Positions 1 through 5,883 of a DNA stretch of 5,987 bases are shown piece by piece (the stretch's first letter is position 1; every line of letters starts with the position of its first letter). The position numbers and the translations under genes are program-made. Source of the stretch: Chloroflexota bacterium (GTDB lineage: Bacteria > Chloroflexota > Dormibacteria > CF-121). The DNA lies in the NCBI GenBank assembly GCA_005882525.1, contig VBGO01000132.1, forward strand, positions 1 to 5,987, in the 5' to 3' direction. The notes under the pieces were generated by a model. The model ran no database searches, was not told the DNA's origin, and saw nothing but the letters and a program-made list of their open reading frames with translations.

Positions 1-690
1 CTCGCCTGTCTCGTGCTCGCCTTCCGGGGCTTCCGCATCGGCATCTTCGGGGCCGCCGCCCTCGCCTTTGCCGATTTCGGGGTTACCGCTTCTAGCCACT
101 TCGCGTCAGGCCCGGGGGCGATGGGCGCCTTTGTCAGAACCGAAGGCCTACCGGTCGCTACGGTGGCGATGGGCTTGGTTTGCGCCTGCGTCCTGACCGT
201 AATCAGTGCGAGCGTGGCCTGGAGCCACGCAACGAGCCGATATCGAAGGCTGGACACACTGCCGCTCTTACTGGTGGCGCTGGCCGGAGCGGTGCTCGTG
301 ATCCTCCAGGCGACGGATGGTGTCCATCGCGACAACTTCGGTTCGGCGAACACGGAGGACGGCGCCTTCGCCGCGGCGGTCACCGCGTCCCTCTGGCTGC
401 TGGGCGGCTTGTGGATCGCACGGGTGCGTCGGGCGGGTGCCTTGATGATCGTGCTGGCCACCTTCATCGTGTCGTACTCCTTTGTAACCTTGCACCTCCT
501 CAAGGGCGGCACCAGCCTGAGCGAGGTAGCGTCCAAGAGCGGGACGTCCTGGGCCGTGTTCGCGGCGGCGGCGGCCGTCCTAGCGGCTGCATCCTTCCTG
601 GTCTCGCTCGGACTGCTCGCGCTCTCGCTCCTTCGGCGCAAGCGGGCCGCGGCCCCAGCCGGCGCCCAACCGGCCCGCCGCGGGGCGTAG
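1..690 (+). CDS. Multi-pass membrane protein of unknown function, 5' end outside the window
   Basis: The frame is open from base 1 to the TAG at 688-690 (229 codons), so the true start probably lies upstream; the GTG at 13 and ATG at 121 are only internal candidates. I do not recognise a family. Six hydrophobic stretches are visible, at about nt 37-90, 151-219, 259-312, 361-423, 433-501 and 550-633. Loop charges follow the positive-inside rule. The loop after helix 2 (SRYRR), the short loop after helix 4 (RVRR) and the tail after helix 6 (RRKR, then Ala/Pro/Arg-rich) are basic and probably cytoplasmic. The loop after helix 3 is acidic (TDG...NTED) and probably outside. This regular pattern is the main reason to accept the frame over competing Arg/Pro-rich frames on the same stretch. 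The gene converges on the operon that ends at 697, so it is probably unrelated to the acyl-CoA genes. No catalytic motif was seen. Confidence 0.65.
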   Translation, partial: LACLVLAFRGFRIGIFGAAALAFADFGVTASSHFASGPGAMGAFVRTEGLPVATVAMGLVCACVLTVISASVAWSHATSRYRRLDTLPLLLVALAGAVLVILQATDGVHRDNFGSANTEDGAFAAAVTASLWLLGGLWIARVRRAGALMIVLATFIVSYSFVTLHLLKGGTSLSEVASKSGTSWAVFAAAAAVLAAASFLVSLGLLALSLLRRKRAAAPAGAQPARRGA

Positions 691-696
691 TCCCGT

Positions 697-1572
697 TCAG
701 TCCGACAGGCGGCTCCCGTCGGGCCCGTAGCGGTAGAAGCCACGACCGGTCTTCCGCCCGAAGTGGCCCGCATCGACGAGCTGGCGCAACAACGGCGGCG
801 CAGCGAAGCGGGGATCATGCAGTCCCTCGTAGAGCACCCCACAGATGTAGAGATGGGTGTCGAGGCCGACGAAGTCGGCCAGCTCGAGCGGGCCCATCGG
901 ATGGTGCAGCCCCAGCTTGGCGCCCTGGTCGATGTCCTCGCGCGTGCCCAAACCTTCCATCAGGGCCCGGATCGCCTCGTTGATGAACGGCACCAGCATC
1001 CGGTTGACGATGAACCCCGGGTAGTCGAGCGACGTGATCGGCGTCTTGCCCAGGGATTTCGAGAGCTCCAGCGTCGCGGCGAGCGTGGCATCGGAGGTGT
1101 CGCGGCCGCGGGTCAGTTCCACCAGCGGCATCACCGGCACGGGGTTGAAGAAATGCATCCCGATGAAGCGGTCCGGGCGCTTGGTGGCGGCCGCCATCCG
1201 CGTCACCGGGATCGACGAGGTGTTGCTGGCCAGGATCGCTTCCGGCCGGCAGATGGCGTCGAGGCGTTTGAAGAGGTCGCGCTTCGCCTCGAAGTTCTCG
1301 GTGATCGCCTCGATCACGAAGTCGGCACGGCCGGCGGCTTCCAGCGAGGTGGTCGGATGGAGCCGGGCCAGCGCCGCATCACGCGTGCCCGCGTCCAGTT
1401 TTCCCTTCTGCACCAGGCTGGCAAGACGCTTCGTGATGTTCTCCACCCCGCGCCCCACGAGGCCGTCGTCCACCTCCCGGAGGGTCACCTCGTAGCCGGA
1501 GGTGATCGCGGTCTGGGCGATGCCGGCTCCCATCAAGCCGGCCCCGGCAATGTACAGCTGCTTGATCGTCAC
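697..1572 (-). CDS. hbd: 3-hydroxybutyryl-CoA dehydrogenase (HAD/Hbd type)
   Basis: The 291-residue product should interconvert (S)-3-hydroxybutyryl-CoA and acetoacetyl-CoA with NAD(H) in the cytoplasm. The N-terminal Rossmann domain starts with GAGLMG at residues 10-15. An acidic Glu33 ends the second strand, where Clostridium Hbd has Asp, which favours NAD over NADP. Active-site positions match human HAD by spacing: Ser119 (in ASNTSS), His140 (in HFFNPVPVM), Glu152 and Asn190 (in GFIVNR), equivalent to Ser137, His158, Glu170 and Asn208. The C-terminal dimerisation domain carries HPMGPLELADFVGLD near 224-238 and GRKTGRGFY near 272-280. The length fits the monofunctional family (about 280-290), not the FadB/FadJ fusion. 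The GTG start is chosen because it overlaps the upstream stop as GTGA and has a good Shine-Dalgarno site. It is the last gene of the operon. A slightly longer-chain substrate range cannot be excluded. Confidence 0.95.
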   Translation of the reverse strand: MTIKQLYIAGAGLMGAGIAQTAITSGYEVTLREVDDGLVGRGVENITKRLASLVQKGKLDAGTRDAALARLHPTTSLEAAGRADFVIEAITENFEAKRDLFKRLDAICRPEAILASNTSSIPVTRMAAATKRPDRFIGMHFFNPVPVMPLVELTRGRDTSDATLAATLELSKSLGKTPITSLDYPGFIVNRMLVPFINEAIRALMEGLGTREDIDQGAKLGLHHPMGPLELADFVGLDTHLYICGVLYEGLHDPRFAAPPLLRQLVDAGHFGRKTGRGFYRYGPDGSRLSD

Positions 1573-2723
1573 GTCTTCTCCTTTAACTGTTCTCGGGCGA
1601 TCACGAGTCGCTGGATCTCATTCGTTCCCTCGTAGATCTGGGTGATCTTGGCGTCTCGCATCATCCGCTCGGCGGGAAAATCTCGCAGGTAGCCGTAGCC
1701 GCCCAAGATCTGGACCGCGTCGGTCGTCACTCGCATGGCCGTGTCGGAGGCAAAGAGCTTGGCCATCGAGGAGCTAGCGCTGATGTCGGGTAATCGCCGA
1801 TCGAGCGCATCCCCCGAGGCATAGGTGAGCGCGCGGGCCGCCTCGATCTGGGTCGCCATGTCAGCCAGCATGAACTGGATGCCCTGGAACTCCGCGATCG
1901 GTCTCCCGAACTGATGCCGGTCGCGCGCATACTTGCGGGCCAGGTCGAATGCCCCCTCTGCGATGCCGAGCGCCTGGGCCGCGATCCCCGGGCGCGAGTG
2001 GTCGAGCACACGCATCGCCAGCTTGAAGCCTTCGCCCTCGCTGCCCAGCCGGTTGGCCGCCGGCACCGCCAGATCCTCGAAGAAGAGCTGTGCGGTCGGC
2101 GAACCCCGAATCCCCATCTTCTTCTCCAGCTTGCCGACCTTGAAGCCCGGCATCGTCTTCTCCACGATGAAGGCCGAGATATTGCGCGCCGGCGTATCGC
2201 CATTCTGGTCGGTGCGAGCGAAGACGACGACCGTGTCGGCGACGCTCCCTCCCGTGATGAACGTCTTGGAGCCGTTGAGCACATAGGTGTCGCCGCGCTT
2301 AATCGCGCGGGTCCGCATCCCTCCGGCGTCGGATCCGGAGCCCGACTCGGTCAGCGCATACGCCGCCAGCTGCTCGCCGCGAGCCAGCGGTGGCAGGTAC
2401 TTACGCTTCTGCTCCGCGGTCCCCGCCAGCGCGATCGGGAGGCTGCCGAGCGATTGGACGCTCAAGATCAGCGAGGACGTGACGCAGAACTTGCTGATCT
2501 CCTCAACCGCCACGAGCAAGGTCAGCACGCTCCCGCTGACACCGCCGTACTCGGGCGTGAACGGGATCGCGAGAATGTCGTGCTTCGCGAAAAGCTCCTT
2601 GATATCCCAGGGGAACTCGCCGGACTCGTCGATCTCGGCCGCCCGCGGTTCGACCCGTTCCAGGCAGATGTCATGGACCATCTCGCGGATCTGGCGTTGC
2701 TCATCGTTCAGGGAGAAGTCCAT
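1569..2723 (-). CDS. Acyl-CoA dehydrogenase (second of a tandem pair)
   Basis: This 384-residue FAD enzyme should introduce the alpha-beta double bond into an acyl-CoA and pass electrons to ETF. The usual domains are present: an N-terminal helical part (about 1-115), a middle beta domain with ALTESGSGSD at 123-132 and NGSKTFIT at 150-157, and a C-terminal helical domain with RHQFG near 269-273. The predicted catalytic base is Glu365 in IYEGT (363-367), the position used by SCAD, MCAD and bacterial butyryl-CoA dehydrogenase. The other possible site, Glu254 in isovaleryl-CoA dehydrogenase, corresponds here to Ser243 in LDHSRPG, so it is probably not an isovaleryl- or long-chain-type enzyme. The first signature differs from the common TEPEAGSD found in its neighbour. 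The ATG shares one base with the upstream stop (TGATG) and has no clear Shine-Dalgarno site. Exact chain length or branching of the substrate is unknown; medium-, short- or branched-chain acyl-CoA are all possible. Confidence 0.93.
   Translation of the reverse strand: MDFSLNDEQRQIREMVHDICLERVEPRAAEIDESGEFPWDIKELFAKHDILAIPFTPEYGGVSGSVLTLLVAVEEISKFCVTSSLILSVQSLGSLPIALAGTAEQKRKYLPPLARGEQLAAYALTESGSGSDAGGMRTRAIKRGDTYVLNGSKTFITGGSVADTVVVFARTDQNGDTPARNISAFIVEKTMPGFKVGKLEKKMGIRGSPTAQLFFEDLAVPAANRLGSEGEGFKLAMRVLDHSRPGIAAQALGIAEGAFDLARKYARDRHQFGRPIAEFQGIQFMLADMATQIEAARALTYASGDALDRRLPDISASSSMAKLFASDTAMRVTTDAVQILGGYGYLRDFPAERMMRDAKITQIYEGTNEIQRLVIAREQLKEKT
1577..1584 (-). promoter_or_regulatory. Shine-Dalgarno site of the hbd-type gene
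   Basis: On the minus strand the bases read AAAGGAGA, with the GGAG core at 1581-1578 and five bases before the GTG at 1572. It lies inside the last codons of the upstream acyl-CoA dehydrogenase. It supports the GTG start and is the only strong Shine-Dalgarno site at any start in this operon. Confidence 0.8.
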
Positions 2724-3865
2724 CAGGGGTGCACCAACTCGCGGGCGATGACGAGACGTTGGACCTGGTTGGTGCCTTCGTAGATCTGGCAGGCCTTGGC
2801 GTCGCGAACGCGCCGCGCCATCGGATAGTCCTCCAGATAGCCATAGCCGCCAAAGACCTGCTGAGCGTCGAGCGTGATCTCCATCGTCGCGTCGGTCGCA
2901 AACAGCTTGGCCATCGACGCCTCTTTGGTAAAAGGCTGGCCCGCATCGCAGAGCGCCGCCGCCTTCCAGGTCATCCAGCGGGCGGCCCGGATCTTGACGG
3001 CCATGTCGGCAATCTTGTTCTGGATCGTCTGAAGCTCGGCAATCGGCTTTCCAAACTGCTTGCGTTCTTTCGCGTATGCGGTGGCATCATCGAGCGCGCC
3101 CTGCGCCAGCCCCACCGCCTGCGCGCTGATCCCGATCCGTCCGCTGTCGAGGGCCCGCATCGCGATGCGGAAGCCATCGCCTTCCTTACCCAGCCGGTCC
3201 GCCTCATCGACGGCACAGTTTTCCAGATAGACCTCGGCTATGGCGGAGCCGTTCAGGCCCATCTTCTTGAACTTTGGTCCGACCTTGAGCCCGGGGTTGT
3301 CGCCGCCGACCAGAAAGGCGCTAATACCCTCCGCCCCTGACCCCGGCCGTGTGCTCGCCATGACGACGTACAGCTGCGCTTCGCCAGCGTTGGTGATAAA
3401 GATCTTGCTGCCGTTCAGAACGTAGGCACCGTCGCGGCGGCTCGCCGTGGTCTTGAGATGAGCGGCGTCGGAGCCGGCCTCCGGCTCCGTCAGCGCGAAG
3501 GCGGCCAGCGTGTGCCCCTGTGCCAGGTCCGGCAACCAGCGGCGTTTCTGGTCCTCGGAACCAAAGAGGACGATCGGCTCGGTCCCGACTGAGATGTGGA
3601 CGTCGAGGATCACCGCCGTGCTGGCGCAGAATCGCGCCACTTCCTCGACGAAGATCGCGAAGGAGACGTGGTCGAGGCCGGCGCCCCCGTGGGCCTCGGG
3701 CACGAGGATGCCGAGCAAGCCGAGCCCGGCGGCCTTGTCAACCAGGTCACGAGGAAATTCGCCAGTTTGATCGATGGCTTGGGCGCGTGGCTTGACCTCC
3801 CGCTCGGCGAAATCCCGGACCAGCCTCCGGATCTCCTGCTGTTCCGGGCTGAGAGAGAGATCCAT
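2723..3865 (-). CDS. Acyl-CoA dehydrogenase, SCAD/butyryl-CoA type
   Basis: This 380-residue flavoprotein resembles short-chain/butyryl-CoA dehydrogenases and should oxidise butyryl-CoA or a similar acyl-CoA with ETF as acceptor. Visible signatures are ALTEPEAGSD at 124-133, NGSKIFITNAG at 151-161, LDSGRIGISAQAVG at 239-252, ERKQFGKPI near 267-275 and VFGGYGYLEDYP near 337-348. The predicted catalytic base is Glu363 in IYEGT (361-365). The isovaleryl-type Glu position is Gly242, arguing against that subgroup. The start is the ATG at 3865-3863, which shares one base with the thiolase stop (TGATG) and gives the classic MDLSLSPEQQ beginning. The frame stays open a further 357 bases upstream, but that stretch is antisense-like Arg-rich translation inside the thiolase gene and should not be included. 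No Shine-Dalgarno is visible before the ATG. It is a tandem paralogue of the next gene. The exact substrate is inferred from family resemblance. Confidence 0.94.
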   Translation of the reverse strand: MDLSLSPEQQEIRRLVRDFAEREVKPRAQAIDQTGEFPRDLVDKAAGLGLLGILVPEAHGGAGLDHVSFAIFVEEVARFCASTAVILDVHISVGTEPIVLFGSEDQKRRWLPDLAQGHTLAAFALTEPEAGSDAAHLKTTASRRDGAYVLNGSKIFITNAGEAQLYVVMASTRPGSGAEGISAFLVGGDNPGLKVGPKFKKMGLNGSAIAEVYLENCAVDEADRLGKEGDGFRIAMRALDSGRIGISAQAVGLAQGALDDATAYAKERKQFGKPIAELQTIQNKIADMAVKIRAARWMTWKAAALCDAGQPFTKEASMAKLFATDATMEITLDAQQVFGGYGYLEDYPMARRVRDAKACQIYEGTNQVQRLVIARELVHP

Positions 3866-5043
3866 CAGTTCACGCGAATGATGGTGGCCTCGCCCTGCGC
3901 CATTCCAGAGCAGATCCCGGCCGCGCCTGAGCCGCCGCCCCGCCGGCGCAGCTCGTAGACGAGATGCATCAGGATCCGGGCCCCGGAGGCGCCGATCGGG
4001 TGGCCTACTGCCAGGGCGCCGCCGTCGACATTGACCCGCTGCTCGTCGATGCCGAGCAGGTCCATGGCGGTGCAGGCGACCGCCGCAAACGCCTCGTTGA
4101 TCTCGAAGAGGTCCATATCGCTCACCCGCAGGCCGAGCTTCTTCAGCGCCGCCTGAATCGATGAGGCCGGCACCGTGGCGAGATACGGCGTGTCGGCCGC
4201 CGACTCGCCGTAAGCGAGCCACTGGGCCAGCACCGGCAGACCGCGGCGTTTCGCCTCGGTCCCGCTGGCCAAAAGAATCGCGGTGGCGCCGTCGTTGACA
4301 CCGGGCGCATTCCCGGCCGTGACGGTTCCATCGTCCTGGAACAGCGGCTTGAGCCGGGCCAGTCCTTCGACCGTGGTGTCGGGCCGTGGCTGCTCGTCCG
4401 CCGTGACGGTCGTGGTGCCTTTCGCGTGCGGCACCGCGACCGAGATCAGCTCATCCTTGAAGTGGCCGGCTTTGAGCGCCGCCGCGTAACGCTGCTGGCT
4501 ACCATAGGCGTACTCGTCCTGCCGCTGACGGGAGACCTCGAACTCTTTGGCCACGTTGCTCCCCTCCACCGCCATGTGGCAACCGTTGGCCGGGTCGGTG
4601 AGACCGTCGCGCACCATGCTGTCGACCAGCGCCCCGTCACCCAGCCGATAGCCGAACCGGGCTTTGTCCAGCAGGTAGGGCGCCTGGCTCATGCTCTCCA
4701 TCCCCCCGGCGACGACCACGCCGGCGTCGCCGTTGCGGATCAGCAACGCGGCCAGGTTTACGGCCTTCAACGAGGACGCGCAGACTTTGTTGACCGTCAG
4801 CGCCGGGACGCTGGTCGGCAGGCCCGCCTTGATCGCGGCCTGGCGCGCCGGAATCTGGCCCATACCGGCCGTGATGACCGTGCCCATGATGACCTGATCG
4901 ACGGCGGCACCTTCGACGTGGGTGCGATCGAGCACTTCCTTGATGACGGACGCGCCCAGATCGGGCGCCGTCAGGCTGGAGAGACCGCCGCCCAGCTTCC
5001 CAAACGGCGTGCGGGCCGCCGCGACCAGGACGACGTCCTCCAC
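3865..5043 (-). CDS. atoB: Acetyl-CoA acetyltransferase (biosynthetic-type thiolase)
   Basis: This 392-residue thiolase should condense two acetyl-CoA to acetoacetyl-CoA, or cleave the latter. It has the same length as the well-studied Zoogloea ramigera enzyme. The nucleophile is Cys88 in VNKVCASSL, and the second catalytic pair is His348 in GHPIGASG and Cys378 in GICSG. Asn316 lies in NEAFA, and His156-Met157 match the HM pair of biosynthetic acetoacetyl-CoA thiolases. Two places differ from Z. ramigera: GNAPG has Pro247 where Ser247 is usual, and the C-terminal loop reads CSGMAQG instead of CIGGGMG, keeping Cys378 and Gly380. The start is GTG at 5043; an in-frame TAG at 5055-5053 leaves no earlier start, and the family beginning (EDVVLVAAARTPFG) follows at once. 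No Shine-Dalgarno precedes it, and a -10-like TAGAAT sits just upstream. It is the first gene of the operon. A 3-ketoacyl-CoA thiolase of slightly wider range is the alternative. Confidence 0.94.
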   Translation of the reverse strand: MEDVVLVAAARTPFGKLGGGLSSLTAPDLGASVIKEVLDRTHVEGAAVDQVIMGTVITAGMGQIPARQAAIKAGLPTSVPALTVNKVCASSLKAVNLAALLIRNGDAGVVVAGGMESMSQAPYLLDKARFGYRLGDGALVDSMVRDGLTDPANGCHMAVEGSNVAKEFEVSRQRQDEYAYGSQQRYAAALKAGHFKDELISVAVPHAKGTTTVTADEQPRPDTTVEGLARLKPLFQDDGTVTAGNAPGVNDGATAILLASGTEAKRRGLPVLAQWLAYGESAADTPYLATVPASSIQAALKKLGLRVSDMDLFEINEAFAAVACTAMDLLGIDEQRVNVDGGALAVGHPIGASGARILMHLVYELRRRGGGSGAAGICSGMAQGEATIIRVN

Positions 5044-5049
5044 GATTGC

Positions 5050-5055
5050 ATTCTA
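5050..5055 (-). promoter_or_regulatory. Candidate -10 element for the thiolase operon
   Basis: Read on the minus strand the six bases are TAGAAT, five of six matching TATAAT. Transcription would begin about seven bases past its end, at or very near the GTG start codon at 5043, giving a leaderless or near-leaderless mRNA. The absence of a Shine-Dalgarno before that GTG fits. No good -35 is seen at the usual spacing: around 5073-5080 the minus strand is GC-rich with only a weak TTTCGG. The call rests on one short motif and its position. Confidence 0.35.
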
Positions 5056-5068
5056 GAAGCGCGCTAAC

Positions 5069-5072
5069 GGAG
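5069..5072 (+). promoter_or_regulatory. Shine-Dalgarno site of the crotonase gene
   Basis: GGAG lies seven bases before the ATG at 5080. It supports that start, and an in-frame TAA at 5065-5067 excludes anything further upstream. The opposite-strand thiolase start has no such site. Confidence 0.75.
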
Positions 5073-5079
5073 CGCCGAA

Positions 5080-5883
5080 ATGACGCGCCATATACTTGAG
5101 CCGGTGGAGTTCAAACACCTCCTCTATGGGCGGCGCGATGCGGTCGCCACGATCACCATCAATCGCCCGGAGAGCCGCAACGCGCTCGGCACCGATACTG
5201 TCAAGGAGCTTCGCCAGGCGTTCGACCAAGCGAGGCGCGACGATGCGGTTCGGGTCATCGTCCTGACCGGCGCGGGGAAGGTGTTCTGCGCCGGCGCCGA
5301 CCTCCAGGGATTCCGGCTGGAGCTCTCGGAGCTCGAGCGTTACTTCCAGCGTCGCAACCTCGCCGACCTGTTCCTGGAGATGACGGAACTGGGCAAGCCG
5401 ACGATCGCCCGCGTCAACGGCCACGCGCTGGCCGGCGGCTTCGGCCTGGTCGCCGCCTGCGATCTCGCCATCGCGTCCAGCGACGCGCAGTTTGGGATGC
5501 CGGAAGTCAACGTCGGGGTGTGGCCGATGATGATCATGGCGATTGTCTTTCGGAACGTGCCGCGCAAGGCCGGGATGGAATTGATGCTGACAGGCAAGCG
5601 GATCGACGCCGGCGAAGCGGCCCGCCTGGGCGTCATCAACCGGCAGGTGCCGTCAGGGCAGCTGGATACCGAGGTCGATGCGCTGGCCGCTGAGCTCGCC
5701 AAGAAGAGTCCGATCGGCATGCGGCTCGGCCTGGAGGCGTTCTATCGCATGCAGGACATGAGCTTTCCGTCGGCGATCGCCTATCTCCAGGACCAGCTGG
5801 CGCTGCTGAGCCTGAGCGAGGACCTGAAGGAAGGGGTCACCGCCTTCTTCGAGAAGCGGGAGCCACGGTTCACCGGGAAATGA
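5080..5883 (+). CDS. Enoyl-CoA hydratase/isomerase (crotonase) family protein
   Basis: The 267-residue product is a cytoplasmic crotonase-fold enzyme acting on a CoA thioester. The fold begins near residue 10, with INRPESRNAL at 27-36. The first oxyanion-hole strand is FCAGADLQGF at 69-78 and the second is GHALAGGFGL at 114-123. Of the two catalytic glutamates of rat mitochondrial hydratase, Glu164 is kept as Glu142 (in MPEVNVG), but the Glu144 position is Gly122. Family members with this pattern include probable methylglutaconyl-CoA hydratases and uncharacterised hydratases/isomerases, so plain crotonyl-CoA hydration is not assured. A C-terminal helical part ends in FFEKREPRFTGK, a common ending in the family. 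The ATG has a good Shine-Dalgarno and the gene overlaps the next by ATGA. Context allows two roles: the hydratase step of the C4 cycle run by the divergent operon, or methylglutaconyl-CoA hydration feeding the adjacent HMG-CoA lyase. Confidence 0.93.
   Translation: MTRHILEPVEFKHLLYGRRDAVATITINRPESRNALGTDTVKELRQAFDQARRDDAVRVIVLTGAGKVFCAGADLQGFRLELSELERYFQRRNLADLFLEMTELGKPTIARVNGHALAGGFGLVAACDLAIASSDAQFGMPEVNVGVWPMMIMAIVFRNVPRKAGMELMLTGKRIDAGEAARLGVINRQVPSGQLDTEVDALAAELAKKSPIGMRLGLEAFYRMQDMSFPSAIAYLQDQLALLSLSEDLKEGVTAFFEKREPRFTGK

Larger units (their letters stand above)
697..5043 (-). other. Four-gene operon for short-chain acyl-CoA metabolism
   Basis: Four minus-strand genes run thiolase, acyl-CoA dehydrogenase, acyl-CoA dehydrogenase, 3-hydroxyacyl-CoA dehydrogenase. 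Each start codon overlaps the preceding stop: one shared base at 3865, one shared base at 2723, and four shared bases at 1569-1572. With no intergenic space the genes must be cotranscribed, and translation is probably coupled. The enzyme set covers three of the four reaction types of the C4 acyl-CoA cycle; the missing hydratase step may come from the divergent crotonase gene at 5080. Neither ETF genes, needed to take electrons from the dehydrogenases, nor an acyl-CoA synthetase or CoA-transferase are in the window. The operon status is inferred from layout, not from transcript data. Confidence 0.9.
5044..5079. promoter_or_regulatory. 36-bp divergent intergenic region
   Basis: This is the only noncoding stretch between the minus-strand operon (GTG at 5043) and the plus-strand crotonase unit (ATG at 5080). 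It holds a perfect 8-bp palindrome, TTCTAGAA at 5051-5058, a minus-strand -10-like TAGAAT at 5055-5050, and the plus-strand Shine-Dalgarno GGAG at 5069-5072. Any plus-strand promoter must extend into the thiolase coding region. A shared operator is possible, but no regulator gene is visible in the window. Confidence 0.6.

Noticed and set aside
702..722. Imperfect hairpin (CCGAC/GTCGG plus two inner pairs) near the convergent gene ends, considered as a terminator
   Set aside because: The stem has a mismatch, lies inside the end of the Hbd gene and is not followed by a T tract on either strand. The short 6-bp gap holds no other terminator candidate.
180..983. Plus-strand frame 3 reading frame across the membrane-protein gene and the convergent junction
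   Set aside because: The translation is Arg/Pro/Gly-rich and crosses into the antisense of the Hbd gene. The frame ending at 690 gives regular membrane helices instead.
763..1635. Long plus-strand open frame opposite the Hbd and dehydrogenase genes
   Set aside because: It is an antisense shadow caused by high third-position GC; the product is rich in Arg, His and Gln without a recognisable domain, while the opposite strand encodes a full conserved enzyme.
1914..2783. Long plus-strand open frame opposite the dehydrogenase pair
   Set aside because: It mirrors conserved dehydrogenase coding sequence across a gene junction and has low-complexity, charged composition. No start signal or domain is seen.
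1569..3865. Possibility that one of the dehydrogenases is isovaleryl-CoA dehydrogenase, suggested by the HMG-CoA lyase neighbour
   Set aside because: Both carry the catalytic Glu in IYEGT and have Gly or Ser, not Glu, at the isovaleryl-type position, so residue evidence points to the SCAD/MCAD-like branch.
4426..5067. Plus-strand open frame opposite the thiolase 5' half
   Set aside because: It is antisense to conserved thiolase motifs, and its end runs through the divergent promoter gap. Composition is typical of a shadow frame.
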